From Rhizobium sp. (GTDB lineage: Bacteria; Pseudomonadota; Alphaproteobacteria; Rhizobiales; Rhizobiaceae): DNA of 64,000 nucleotides. Position numbers and translations under genes: made by a program. Below the pieces are notes generated by a model. It did no database searches. It was not told the DNA's origin and saw only the letters and a list, made by a program, of their open reading frames with translations. The stretch lies in assembly GCA_019739215.1 (NCBI GenBank), contig JAHHDR010000027.1, positions 1 through 64,000 of the forward strand, written 5' to 3'. Positions 1 through 7,821 of the stretch are shown here, one piece after another (the first letter of the stretch is position 1; the number at the start of each line of letters is the position of its first letter).

Positions 1-227
1 TTTCGATCGACAATGACCGCGAGGTGACCGACCGGCTGTGGAACCGCTTCATTGCCGCGTGGTTCGAGCATGGCAAGGACGATCCGAAACTCGCTTTGCT
101 TCGCTTCGACACCGAGCGCGCCGAAATCTGGGAAGATGAATGGAGCCTCGTGGCTGGCCTCAAGCTGCTGATGGGCATCGATCCTAAGAAGGACTACCAG
201 GACAAGGTGGCCGAAGTCTCACTCTGA
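1..227 (+). CDS. PNPOx-family general stress protein, 5'-truncated copy
   Basis: This is the C-terminal 74 or so residues of a pyridoxamine 5'-phosphate oxidase-like split-barrel protein (general stress protein 26 type). The first codon lies beyond the window edge. It is identical to the C-terminus of the complete gene at 15311-15793, which carries the full description. The copy exists only because of the inverted duplication, so it may not be a real second locus. Confidence 0.85.
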   Translation, partial: SIDNDREVTDRLWNRFIAAWFEHGKDDPKLALLRFDTERAEIWEDEWSLVAGLKLLMGIDPKKDYQDKVAEVSL

Positions 228-234
228 GGTTGAA

Positions 235-867
235 TCAGGTCAGCCGCGCGCTCCACGCCGCCACCGCGTCGGCCATCGAGCGCATATGATCGGCATGCGT
301 AAGGCCGGTCACGGCCTTGCGCGGCTTGAGATCGTGATCGCCATCGGCGAACCAGCGAATGGCGATCGAAGGTGAGAGCGTGTAGGCGGCGACTTCCTCC
401 TGACTGCCAAAGATATCCCGAGAGCCCTGGCAGATCAGTGCCGGCGTCCGCATCGCCTCGAGGTGAGCGGTGCGCAGTCGTTCCGGCTTGCCGGGTGGGT
501 GGAAGGGATAGCCCAGACACAGCAGCCCCGCGATACGGCCCGAAGCATGCTCCTTGTCGGCAATCATGCTCGCGACCCTGCCGCCCATGGATTTACCCCC
601 GATGACCAGTCGACCGGCCGGTGTCAGTGCTGCGATCGCCGCACGGTACTCACCCATCAGCATTTCGGCCTTGGGCGGCGGCTTGCGGCTCTCCGACGTC
701 CGCCGCGCGGCCATGTAGCCGAATTCAAATCGGGCCACTTGGAAGCCCCTTGCCGCGAGCGCGAAACTTGCGGCATTCATCGCGCTCGAATCCATCGCGC
801 CGCCGGCGCCATGCGCGAGAAGGATTGTGAATTCGGCCGTTTCGGAGCCTTCAAGCAGGAACATCAC
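235..867 (-). CDS. Alpha/beta hydrolase of the KANSL3/Tex30-like family (left copy)
   Basis: A 210-residue single-domain alpha/beta hydrolase with no signal peptide, so cytoplasmic. The N-terminus has the LLAHGAGG oxyanion-hole loop. The nucleophile elbow is GGKSMGGR (Ser near residue 93). A C-terminal GDHDL segment supplies the expected catalytic His, with an Asp in the GSRDIFG segment before it. The length and the GAGG and GKSMGG motifs fit the COG3571-type family, whose substrates are unknown. It converges with the PNPOx-family gene, with seven bases between the stop codons. It is duplicated exactly at 14671-15303. Confidence 0.85.
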   Translation of the reverse strand: MMFLLEGSETAEFTILLAHGAGGAMDSSAMNAASFALAARGFQVARFEFGYMAARRTSESRKPPPKAEMLMGEYRAAIAALTPAGRLVIGGKSMGGRVASMIADKEHASGRIAGLLCLGYPFHPPGKPERLRTAHLEAMRTPALICQGSRDIFGSQEEVAAYTLSPSIAIRWFADGDHDLKPRKAVTGLTHADHMRSMADAVAAWSARLT

Positions 868-960
868 CGTCGCCTTTCCGGGGGTTGACCGGTGATGTCA
901 TAGCGTATTTTGCTCGGTTCAAAGAGTTCGTGCTGGCGCACAGTGGCCTGCATCGCCGCT

Positions 961-990
961 TTGACACCCCGCTGGGCATAGTGGTATCAT
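961..990 (+). promoter_or_regulatory. Sigma70-type promoter TTGACA-N18-TATCAT
   Basis: TTGACA at 961-966 and TATCAT at 985-990 are separated by 18 bases. They lie about 60 bases before the ATG of the small membrane protein at 1051. The match to housekeeping consensus is good (6/6 and 5/6). The mirror copy is at 14548-14577 on the minus strand. Confidence 0.55.
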
Positions 991-1050
991 GCAGTTGCCG
1001 GCCGCGAGGGCATTGTGCAGCGGTCGCAGCACCGATCATGGGAGCAGACC

Positions 1051-1218
1051 ATGAACAGCAGCACACGCAACATCGTCATCGCCGCCATCGTCATAATTCT
1101 GGCAATTCTCGCCTATTACATGTGGGGTGGGGGCACTCCGGCAACGACGCCGGCGGCCACCACGACGCCTGCCGACACCACCGAGCCGGCAGCGGACACC
1201 AACACGCAGACGCAGTAA
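1051..1218 (+). CDS. Small single-pass membrane protein (left copy)
   Basis: A 55-residue protein whose ATG at 1051 follows a GGGAG ribosome site. Residues about 6-22 form one hydrophobic helix rich in Ile, Val, Ala and Leu. After the helix comes a short GGG turn and a roughly 30-residue tail made almost only of Thr, Pro, Ala, Asp and Glu, ending near TNTQTQ. It is probably an N-in, C-out anchored peptide with an extended periplasmic tail. No family was recognised. The upstream in-frame Met at 1015 has no ribosome site. Identical copy at 14320-14487. Confidence 0.6.
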   Translation: MNSSTRNIVIAAIVIILAILAYYMWGGGTPATTPAATTTPADTTEPAADTNTQTQ

Positions 1219-1284
1219 TCGCGCCGACGCCCGGACACCGGCGACGCCACGTATCAATTCGTGGCGCGCTCGTTGTTGGTCAGG

Positions 1285-1727
1285 TCAGACGGCAAGGTGT
1301 CGGGCGATATCGTCAACCGGCATGCCAGTCAGATCCTTGTCGAGTTCGCCGATCACGGCCGCGCGCACGCTGGCCGATATCGCGCTTCTGAGATGCGCCA
1401 GCGCCTTCGGCGGCGCGACCAGAACGATCGCCTGGTAGCCCTCGACACAGGCCCTGTCGATCGCCGCTGCCGTTTCCGCCATGAACCGCTCACCCGCCAT
1501 TGCATGCCAGTCAGTCTGCTCGACGGCGCTGCGATGGCTGCCGGAGAAGGCCCGCCCGGACGATCTGTGCCTTGCTCGTGCGTCGGAGGATTGTCCGGCG
1601 CTTCCAGCACCAACCGCACTTCCAGCGCGGGCGTTCCCGGCGAACCATTGTTCCTGATGAGAAGCGCCTTGCTGTAATCGGCCACGACGACGAGTCCGCC
1701 ATTCGGCACGCTGACTTTCTTGCTCAT
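1285..1727 (-). pseudogene. Host attachment (Host_attach/AtsE-like) family gene with frameshift (left copy)
   Basis: The protein resembles the host-attachment protein family (PF10116), about 145 residues. One frame encodes the N-terminal half (MSKKVSVPNGGLVVVADYSKA to about residue 60) and another the C-terminal half (TDWHAMAGERFMAE to DIARHLAV). The switch falls at a GGG run near 1555-1562, where restoring one G would give a continuous family-like protein. It is either a pseudogene or a homopolymer sequencing error, and the mirror copy at 13811-14253 carries the same indel. The start ATG follows GGAGG by 12 bases. Confidence 0.7.
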
Positions 1728-1768
1728 GACAGTGTCCATCCTCCGGTTTTCCGCACACATGTGCGCAC

Positions 1769-1797
1769 GACCTCAATGTTTCGCATTGATTGAGGTC
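1769..1797. promoter_or_regulatory. Inverted repeat between two small genes
   Basis: Two perfect 9-base arms (GACCTCAAT and ATTGAGGTC) with an 11-base loop lie between the host-attachment-like gene and the 65-residue protein gene, which run in the same direction. No T-run follows, so it could be an operator or a weak terminator. The mirror copy is at 13741-13769. Confidence 0.4.
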
Positions 1798-1827
1798 AAA
1801 TCGGTGGCGCCGGCGCGTGGACCGGTG

Positions 1828-2025
1828 TCAGCGGGCGGGCAGATCCTGTTTTTCGCCGGCGCTTCGCCCGTCCGAGCTGCGCGAGCGCTCCTCGATCCGG
1901 TCCTTGCCCTTTTTGAGATCCGACCCTTTGGCGCGCTCGACATCCCGTTCCTCCTGCCGCGTGGCCTCGTGAAGTGCCTTGGCAGCGGCATCGCCTGCGT
2001 TGGTTCCTGTCTGCTTGGTGGTCAT
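1828..2025 (-). CDS. Small, highly charged hydrophilic protein (left copy)
   Basis: A 65-residue protein with ATG at 2025 behind a GGAGAA ribosome site. It has no hydrophobic stretch. It is made of Lys, Arg, Asp, Glu, Gly, Ser and Ala, with blocks such as RQEERDVERAKG and GKDRIEERSRSS. This composition is like small stress-linked disordered proteins of rhizobia, but no family is recognised. A near-consensus EcfG promoter precedes it (see 13461-13485 on the mirror copy). Identical copy at 13513-13710. Confidence 0.6.
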   Translation of the reverse strand: MTTKQTGTNAGDAAAKALHEATRQEERDVERAKGSDLKKGKDRIEERSRSSDGRSAGEKQDLPAR

Positions 2026-2112
2026 GGGACTTCTCCGTTGCTGTCGATTCGAAATGCCCCGGCCGGCAACGGGTTCCATGGTGGAGCATGTTCAAGCCCA
2101 ACGTGATCATAC

Positions 2113-2124
2113 ATGTATAGACAT
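2113..2124 (+). promoter_or_regulatory. Putative HutC-type GntR operator before SDR gene
   Basis: The core GTATAGAC at 2115-2122 fits the HutC-subfamily GntR consensus GTnTAnAC. It lies 57 bases before the SDR start. The flanking ATG...ACATCATGG is repeated almost exactly before the ABC ATPase gene at 3049. The mirror copy is at 13414-13425. Confidence 0.5.
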
Positions 2125-2179
2125 CATGGGCGATGCGTGGTGTTCTTGCGCATGCCGACGTGAGCAAGGGGACTTTTTA

Positions 2180-2947
2180 ATGACCAAGGCGCTGTTCGAT
2201 CTTTCGGGTCGCAAGGCTCTCGTCACCGGAGGGAGCCGCGGTATTGGCCAGCAGATAGCCGTGGCATTGGCGGATGCGGGAGCCGACATCGCGATTACTG
2301 CCCGCAGCCTCGACGGCCTGGCCGAGACACAGGCAAGCATCGAAGACTCGGGTGCTCGTTGCGTCGCGCTGGCGCAGGACGTCCGCGACGTCGAGGGTTC
2401 GTCACGGGCTGTCGAAGCCGCCGCGGCGGCGCTGGGCGGCCTGGATATCCTGATCAACAATGCCGGCTTCGAGAATGTGCGGCCATCGATGGATGTTGAC
2501 GAGGCGCTGTGGGATTCGATCGTCGACACCAATCTCAAGGGCGCCTTCTTCTGCGCCCGAGCTGCCGGGCGGATCATGGCGGGGACGGGCGGCGGGGCGA
2601 TGGTCAACCTCTGCTCGCTGACATCCTTCGTCGGCATTCCGACGGCCGTGCCCTATGGCGCATCGAAGACCGGCCTGCTGGGGATGACCCGCGCGCTGGC
2701 CACCGAATGGGCGCCGCAGGGCATCCGCGTCAACGCCATCGCGCCCGGCTATTTCCGGACGGCGATGACCGAGGCGTTCTATGATGATCAGGACTGGCAG
2801 TCGCGCATGCTTGCAAAAATTCCGCAGGGCCGCTTCGGCGGTGATGGCGATATTGGGGGGGTGACGGTCTTCCTTTGCAGCGATGCCGCCGCCTATGTCA
2901 CCGGCCATTGCATTCCGGTCGACGGTGGATATCTCGCGTCGATCTGA
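2180..2947 (+). CDS. SDR-family NAD(P)-dependent oxidoreductase (left copy)
   Basis: A 255-residue classical short-chain dehydrogenase, the usual length for the family. The cofactor motif GGSRGIG is at residues 17-23 and NNAG near 93-96. The catalytic triad is Ser146, Tyr159 and Lys163 (YGASK), followed by the RVNAIAPGYFRT segment. It resembles gluconate 5-dehydrogenase and 3-ketoacyl reductase-like members. The substrate is unknown but is probably an alcohol or sugar acid. It is the first gene of a cluster with a PotABCD-type importer and a HisD paralog, and has its own putative GntR operator. Start at 2180: the longer in-frame start at 1979 would overlap the gene upstream. Identical copy at 12591-13358. 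Confidence 0.88.
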   Translation: MTKALFDLSGRKALVTGGSRGIGQQIAVALADAGADIAITARSLDGLAETQASIEDSGARCVALAQDVRDVEGSSRAVEAAAAALGGLDILINNAGFENVRPSMDVDEALWDSIVDTNLKGAFFCARAAGRIMAGTGGGAMVNLCSLTSFVGIPTAVPYGASKTGLLGMTRALATEWAPQGIRVNAIAPGYFRTAMTEAFYDDQDWQSRMLAKIPQGRFGGDGDIGGVTVFLCSDAAAYVTGHCIPVDGGYLASI

Positions 2948-3028
2948 CGTCAAAGTTTGACCTGTTTTTTCGCAAGTGCACAAGAATTGAGCAGGCCGTG
3001 AGCAAGCGCAAAAAACACGCAGATGGCG

Positions 3029-3057
3029 TTGACGTGACTTGTATGGATATGTATAGA
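3029..3057 (+). promoter_or_regulatory. Promoter TTGACG-N17-TATAGA overlapped by the operator
   Basis: TTGACG at 3029-3034 and TATAGA at 3052-3057 are 17 bases apart, about 60 bases before the ABC ATPase start. The -10 element is embedded in the putative GntR operator at 3049-3060, an arrangement expected for simple repression. The mirror copy is at 12481-12509. Confidence 0.5.
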
Positions 3058-3060
3058 CAA
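3049..3060 (+). promoter_or_regulatory. Putative HutC-type GntR operator before ABC transporter operon
   Basis: The core GTATAGAC at 3051-3058 matches GTnTAnAC. About 17 of 18 bases around it are shared with the site at 2113-2124. Two such sites in one cluster point to a common repressor, but no GntR gene lies in the window. The mirror copy is at 12478-12489. Confidence 0.5.
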
Positions 3061-3115
3061 CATGGCGTCAGCTCTCGGGCGGATGCGAAATCTTGCAGGG
3101 GATAGAAGGCTTATC

Positions 3116-4245
3116 ATGGTATCCGCCCTGGCCGAAAATCGCGTTCCAGCCGACTTGATCGCCGTGTCGGTCAAGGATGTCGGGATGCGTTTCGGCGATG
3201 TTCATGCGGTGCGCAGCGCCTCGTTCGATCTGCCAAAAGGCAAATTCCTGACGATCCTCGGCCCGTCCGGCTCGGGCAAGACCACGCTGCTCAGGATGAT
3301 AGCCGGCTTCGATGCGCCGACGTCGGGCGAAATCTATATCAGCGGCCAGCCTGTGAGTGCCGTGCCGCCGCATCTGCGCGCCATCGGCATGGTGTTCCAG
3401 AAGCTTGCACTCTTTCCGCACATGACAGCCGCTGAGAACGTCGCATTTCCGCTCAAGATGCGCCGCCATGATGCGCGAACGATACCGGCGAAGGTTGAGC
3501 GCTATCTCGAACTCGTGCGCCTTGGCGGGTACGGTTCGCGCCGCATCAACGAGTTGTCCGGCGGGCAGCAGCAGCGCGTTGCGATTGCCCGCGCGCTGGT
3601 CTTTGAGCCCGACCTGCTGTTGCTCGATGAGCCGCTCGCAGCGCTCGACCGCAAGCTGCGCGAGGAAATGCAGCTCGAGTTCCGCCGCATCCAGAAGGAG
3701 CTCGGCGTCACCACGATCAACGTCACCCACGACCAGCGCGAGGCGCTTGTCGTCTCCGACGAGGTCATCGTCATGGATGGTGGCGTGATCCAGCAGAAGG
3801 CAGCACCGGTCGGCGCCTACCGCAGCCCGGCCAATGCCTTCGTTGCCAATTTCATTGGCGTCACCAATTTCATCGAGGGCAAGGTCGTTTCCGTGTCGGG
3901 GCCTTCCGTGCAGGTCGAAGCCCATGGCCGGACGCTGTCGGGCGTTGCCGTCGGCGATGCGCTCGCAGCCGGCCGGCCCTGCTCGGGCGCGATCCGCGCC
4001 GAACAGATCCGGATCGCCGCCTCGGCCGACACATTGAGCGGTCTGGAAAACCGTCATGGATGGCACCGTCACCGATGCGATCTTCGAGGGCGAGCGCATC
4101 GTCTACGAGATCAGAGTCCCCCGGCCTCGGCAACGCGCTGATGCGCGTCTTCGACCACGATCCGGTCAATCACCTGCAATTCAGCCCCGGCGACGCTGTC
4201 TGCCTGGGTTGGAATGGCCGGGATATGCATGTCTTCAACAAGTAA
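3116..4245 (+). pseudogene. PotA-type ABC transporter ATPase, two frameshifts near the C-terminus (left copy)
   Basis: This is the ATPase of a spermidine/putrescine-type (POPT family) importer. Walker A GPSGSGKTT is at residues 49-57, the signature is LSGGQQQR, Walker B is LLLLDEP and the switch is NVTHDQ. A TOBE-like domain follows. The frame breaks twice: in AAAA near 4048 and in CCCCC near 4112. Removing one A and one C gives a continuous end through VMDGTVTDAIFEGE, PGLGNALMRVF and HVFNK, stopping at 4245, so each indel is one extra base. Both are probably homopolymer errors, although gene decay is possible. The start at 3116 has an AGAAGG site. Identical copy, same indels, at 11293-12422. 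Confidence 0.85.
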
Positions 4246-4276
4246 ACCAGAAGGTTTCAACAGAGGAGAACGCCAC

Positions 4277-5392
4277 ATGTCGCATGAGAAATTGGGAACT
4301 ATGCAGATCCGCCGCCGAACGCTGCTTGGCTCGTTTGCGGCCGTGGGCGCCAGCGCCGGCCTGTCGACGCTCGGCGTCAGCCGCGCCTTCGCCCAGGAGC
4401 CGGAAAAGCCGGCGGAAATCATCATCCGGGCCTGGGGCGGCAGCTGGGTCGACGCGCTGAAGGCCGGCGTGTCCGACAGCTTCACCAAGATGACCGGCAT
4501 CGCCGTCCGCCACGATCTCACCGAAGACAACGAGATCCAGCCCAAGGTCTGGGCCGCGGTGGCGCAGAACCGCGTGCCGCCGATCCACATCAACTGGGAC
4601 ACGACCACCAACGCCACCAAGTCGGCCTTGCGCGGCGTGACGGAAGACCTGTCCGACCTGCCCAACCTCAAGAACACCACCGATCTCGCCAAGCCGGTCG
4701 GCCTCGACGGCTATCCGATCGTCAACACCTACGGCTATGTCTATGTGCTGGCCTACCGCCCCTCGGCTTTCCCGGACGGACCGCCGAAGTCCTGGAAGGA
4801 CCTGCTCGATCCCAGGCTCAAGGGCCGCATCGCGCTCTACAATGACGGCATCGGCTTCCACTTCCCGGCGCAGGTCGCCGGTGGCGGCAAGCTCGAGGAT
4901 ATTCCGGGCAACATGCAGCCGGCCTGGGATTTCGTCGCCAAGATCAAGGAACAGCAGCCGCTGCTCGGCGAAGATCCCGATTTCACCACCTGGTTCCAGA
5001 AGGGCGAGATCGACGCGGCCTGCACGATCTCGACCAATGCCCGCGAAGCCCGGAAGAACGGCATCGACATCGCCTGGGTGGTTCCGGAAGAGGGCGCCAA
5101 GTTCGATACCGATGGTCTCTGGATCCCCAAGGGCCTGCCGAAAAACGAACTCTACTGGGCCAAGCAGTACATCAACCATGCCCTGACCAAGGAAGCCCAG
5201 CAGGTCTGGCTCGACGGCCTCGGCCTGCCGGGCGTCATCCCGGGCCTGACTCCGCCGGCCGATCTCGTGGGTGATCCGTCCTATCCGACCAAGGAAGAGG
5301 ACTTCAAGCACCTGATCCGGGTCTCCTCCAAGATCCAGGTCGAGAACGAGAGCGCCTGGTTCGCGAAGTTCAAGGAAATCATGCAGGGCTGA
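4277..5392 (+). CDS. ABC transporter substrate-binding protein, PotD-like, Tat signal (left copy)
   Basis: A 371-residue periplasmic solute-binding protein of the spermidine/putrescine-type family. The N-terminus has a twin-arginine signal (RRRTLLGS from residue 12, hydrophobic core, AFA-Q cleavage near 39), so it would be exported folded. The mature part starts with the family-like IIIRAWGGSW and contains IHINWDTTTN and NTYGYVYVLAYRP. The ligand cannot be named from sequence. The ATG at 4277 follows AGAGGAGAA. It follows the ATPase gene and is followed by a GC hairpin before the permease genes, as is usual where the binding protein needs higher expression. Identical copy at 10146-11261. Confidence 0.9.
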   Translation: MSHEKLGTMQIRRRTLLGSFAAVGASAGLSTLGVSRAFAQEPEKPAEIIIRAWGGSWVDALKAGVSDSFTKMTGIAVRHDLTEDNEIQPKVWAAVAQNRVPPIHINWDTTTNATKSALRGVTEDLSDLPNLKNTTDLAKPVGLDGYPIVNTYGYVYVLAYRPSAFPDGPPKSWKDLLDPRLKGRIALYNDGIGFHFPAQVAGGGKLEDIPGNMQPAWDFVAKIKEQQPLLGEDPDFTTWFQKGEIDAACTISTNAREARKNGIDIAWVVPEEGAKFDTDGLWIPKGLPKNELYWAKQYINHALTKEAQQVWLDGLGLPGVIPGLTPPADLVGDPSYPTKEEDFKHLIRVSSKIQVENESAWFAKFKEIMQG

Positions 5393-5402
5393 GTCCCTGA
5401 CG

Positions 5403-5424
5403 GCCCGCCGCTCCGGCGGCGGGC
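5403..5424 (+). promoter_or_regulatory. Intercistronic GC hairpin after the binding-protein gene
   Basis: A perfect 9-base-pair stem (GCCCGCCGC with GCGGCGGGC) has a TCCG loop, 11 bases after the binding-protein stop, with no T-run. It probably protects the upstream mRNA or attenuates expression of the permeases. The mirror copy is at 10114-10135. Confidence 0.6.
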
Positions 5425-5453
5425 TCCACCAAACCGGAAACTGGATCGGAACC

Positions 5454-6398
5454 ATGCGCTCTTCCCGTGTCGCATATCCGCTGACCTGGCGCGTCATGGA
5501 CGCGGCGGAGCGCGGTGCGGCCTTTCTCTGGCCACGACGCTTCAGGCGCGCCCTGCCGGCGCTGATGCTGATGCCGGCGATCGTGCTTGTCGGGCTTCTG
5601 GTCCTCGGCCTTTTCCAGATCGGAGATGCGAGCCTCAGGACGCTGGACACGTCCACCTTCCTGATGTCGGAGACTTACACGCTGGCGAACTACCAGCGGG
5701 CGCTCACCGAAAAATTCTTCATGACCGTGGCCGGTCGCAGCCTGATGGGCGCGCTGATCGTCACGGTCGTCACGCTGATCTTCGCCTTGCCCTATGCCTA
5801 TCTGATGGTGCGGACACCCTCGTCGGCGCTGCGCAAGTTTCTGCTTGTGGCGCTGTTCCTGCCGTTCTTCATCGGCCAGGTCGTGCGGGCCTATGGCTGG
5901 CTGATCATTCTCGGCAACCAGGGGATGGTCAACGAGGCGCTGGGCCTTGTCGGCGTGGCGCCGATCCGCCTGCTCTACAATTATCCCGCCGTCCTCTTCG
6001 GACTGGTGCAGTACATGTTGCCTTTCGCCGTGCTGATGCTGGCGCCTGCGCTCACGGCAATTCCCGCGGAGCTCGAATCCGCCGCGAACTCGCTGGGCGC
6101 CAACTGGGTGCGCACCTTCCGCCATATCGTGCTGCCGCTGGCGCGACCCGGCCTCGTCGGCGCCGGCCTCGTGGTGGTCACGCTGTCGCTCACCGATTTC
6201 GCCATCCCCGCCATTCTCGGCGGAGGGACGCAGGATTTCATCGCCAACGCCATCTACGATCAGTTCTTCCGCACCTCCGACCAAGGCCTCGGCGCCACGC
6301 TGTCGCTGCTGCTGGTGGCGGTCGGGTCGATGCTGGTCGGCGTGGTCTTCCTTTTGTTCGGTGCCGGCACGCTCGCGATGACCGGAGACCGAAAATGA
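5454..6398 (+). CDS. ABC transporter permease, PotB-like (left copy)
   Basis: A 314-residue inner-membrane permease with about six transmembrane helices. The first is at residues about 37-58. The cytoplasmic EAA loop reads ELESAANSLGANW followed by FRHIVLPLARPG and couples to the ATPase. It is one of two different permeases forming the channel of the POPT-type importer. Its last four bases overlap the start of the second permease (ATGA), so the two are translationally coupled. Identical copy at 9140-10084. Confidence 0.9.
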   Translation: MRSSRVAYPLTWRVMDAAERGAAFLWPRRFRRALPALMLMPAIVLVGLLVLGLFQIGDASLRTLDTSTFLMSETYTLANYQRALTEKFFMTVAGRSLMGALIVTVVTLIFALPYAYLMVRTPSSALRKFLLVALFLPFFIGQVVRAYGWLIILGNQGMVNEALGLVGVAPIRLLYNYPAVLFGLVQYMLPFAVLMLAPALTAIPAELESAANSLGANWVRTFRHIVLPLARPGLVGAGLVVVTLSLTDFAIPAILGGGTQDFIANAIYDQFFRTSDQGLGATLSLLLVAVGSMLVGVVFLLFGAGTLAMTGDRK

Positions 6399-7195
6399 CC
6401 GGTAGCCTCGGCAAGTCCGTGACGATCTGGGCCTTCGTCATGGCAGCATTGCTGATGCTGTCGGCGCCTACTGTTGTTGTGCTCGGGGCGTCCTTCACGT
6501 CTGGCAATATCATCACCTTCCCGCCGGATGGCTTTTCGCTCAAATGGTACGGCGCCATCGCCGGGGCGAGCGACCTGCGACAGGCTTTCGTCCGGTCGCT
6601 GATCGTGGCGGCGATCTGCACGCTGGTGGCGATCCCCGTCGGCACGCTGGCCGGCATCGCGCTGGCCAAGTACCGGATCCGCTTTGCCAACACGATCCAG
6701 ATCTACCTGCTGCTGCCCTTCACCATCCCGCTGATCGGCTCGGGAATCGGCATGATGCTGGTCTTCGGCAAGATGGGCGTGCTCGGCAGCCTCTGGCCGG
6801 TCGGCATCGCCTGCTGCGTCATCAACCTGCCGTTCATGATCTGGGCGGTCATGGCGAGCGCCAGCAATATTTCGCCCGATCTCGAGCTTGCTGCCGCCAA
6901 TTGCGGCGCGCCGCCGCTGCAATGCTTCCTCTACATCACGCTGCCGGCGGTGCTCCCCGGCGTCATCACCGGTTCGCTGCTGATGTTCATCTTGGCTCTC
7001 AACGAATTCCTGGTGAGCCTGCTGCTGGTCGATGCCCGCAGTGTGACGCTGCCGGTGCAGATCTACAATTCCATCCGCTCTATCATCACGCCGGATCTCG
7101 CCGCCATCTCGGTTGTGTTCATCGCCTGCGCCGCCATCGCCATCGCCCTTCTCGACAGGCTCGTCGGGCTCGACATCTTCCTGAAATCGAAATGA
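6395..7195 (+). CDS. ABC transporter permease, PotC-like (left copy)
   Basis: A 266-residue second permease with six predicted membrane helices. The EAA loop (DLELAAANCGAPPLQCFLYI followed by LPAVLPG) lies near residues 165-195. It pairs with the PotB-like subunit. It begins in a 4-base overlap with that gene and is followed after 40 bases by the HisD-like gene, so transporter and enzyme are probably co-transcribed. Identical copy at 8343-9143. Confidence 0.9.
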   Translation: MTGSLGKSVTIWAFVMAALLMLSAPTVVVLGASFTSGNIITFPPDGFSLKWYGAIAGASDLRQAFVRSLIVAAICTLVAIPVGTLAGIALAKYRIRFANTIQIYLLLPFTIPLIGSGIGMMLVFGKMGVLGSLWPVGIACCVINLPFMIWAVMASASNISPDLELAAANCGAPPLQCFLYITLPAVLPGVITGSLLMFILALNEFLVSLLLVDARSVTLPVQIYNSIRSIITPDLAAISVVFIACAAIAIALLDRLVGLDIFLKSK

Positions 7196-7235
7196 AGACG
7201 CGCCCGGACGGGCAACGCAATCCGAGGACAAGACC

Positions 7236-7821
7236 ATGACATCAGTGTCGTTCTACGAATATTCCAAGCTCGATGCCGAGGGGAAGGCAGCGCTTCTGCG
7301 CCGCTCCGAGGCGGATATTTCGAGCTTCGTCGAGAAGGTCGCGCCGATCCTCGAGGCCGTCCGCACCGAAGGCGACGCCGCACTCGCCCGTTTCGGCCGC
7401 GAACTCGACAAGGCCGACGTGACCGAGGCCAATCTCCAGGTGACCGAGGCGGAGTTCGACGCGGCCTTCAAGCTGGTCGACGAGAGCGTCATCGCCTCGA
7501 TCCGCTTCGGCATCGACAACATCCGCACCTTCCATGAAGAGCAGAAGCCCGAGGCGATGTGGCTCAAGGAAATCCGTCCGGGTGCCTTTGCCGGCGACCG
7601 CTTCACGCCGATCAAGTCGGTGGCGCTCTACGTGCCGCGTGGCAAGGGCTCGTTTCCGTCTGTGACGATGATGACCTCGGTCCCGGCCGTCGTCGCCGGC
7701 GTGCCTGATCTCGCCATCGTCACGCCGCCGGCCCCGGATGGCACTGTCGATGCCGCGACGCTGGTGGCCGCACGGCTTGCGGGCGTCGAGACCATCTACA
7801 AGATCGGCGGCGCGCTGGCGG
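7236..7821 (+). pseudogene. Histidinol dehydrogenase-like gene cut at the fold (left copy)
   Basis: The first 195 or so residues of a HisD-family (COG0141) NAD-dependent dehydrogenase, whose members are usually about 430 residues. The segment VALYVPRGKGSFPSVTMM resembles the HpsN-like paralogs (sulfopropanediol dehydrogenases) more than biosynthetic HisD, and the location beside a transporter suggests catabolism. The real frame continues through the spacer (VETIYKIGGA) and then runs into the mirrored arm. The open frame to 7910 is thus a chimera, with no catalytic C-terminal half. The usual Gln after GGA is replaced by Leu next to the junction. Confidence 0.8.
7717..7821. other. Spacer of the inverted duplication
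   Basis: These 105 bases are present once. They continue the HisD-like reading frame of the left arm without a break (residues about 161-195, ending in a GGALAVA stretch). The spacer is therefore native sequence attached to the left arm, and the breakpoint is at its right edge, where the sequence jumps to the complement of base 7716. Confidence 0.9.

Larger units (their letters stand above)
1..7716. repeat. Left arm of 7.7 kb inverted duplication
   Basis: Every base sampled here is the reverse complement of 7822-15537, so a base at x matches the base at 15538 minus x. All reading frames have the same length and translation in the two arms. The arm runs off the window edge, so 7716 bases is a minimum length. 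It carries complete copies of nine genes, plus a PNPOx-family gene cut at base 1 and a HisD-like gene cut at the fold. Confidence 0.97.

Noticed and set aside
4235-5656. 473-codon minus-strand frame over the binding-protein gene (and mirror at 9882-11303)
   Set aside because: It is low-complexity Arg/Asp/Gly sequence antisense to a gene with a clear Tat signal and solute-binding fold.
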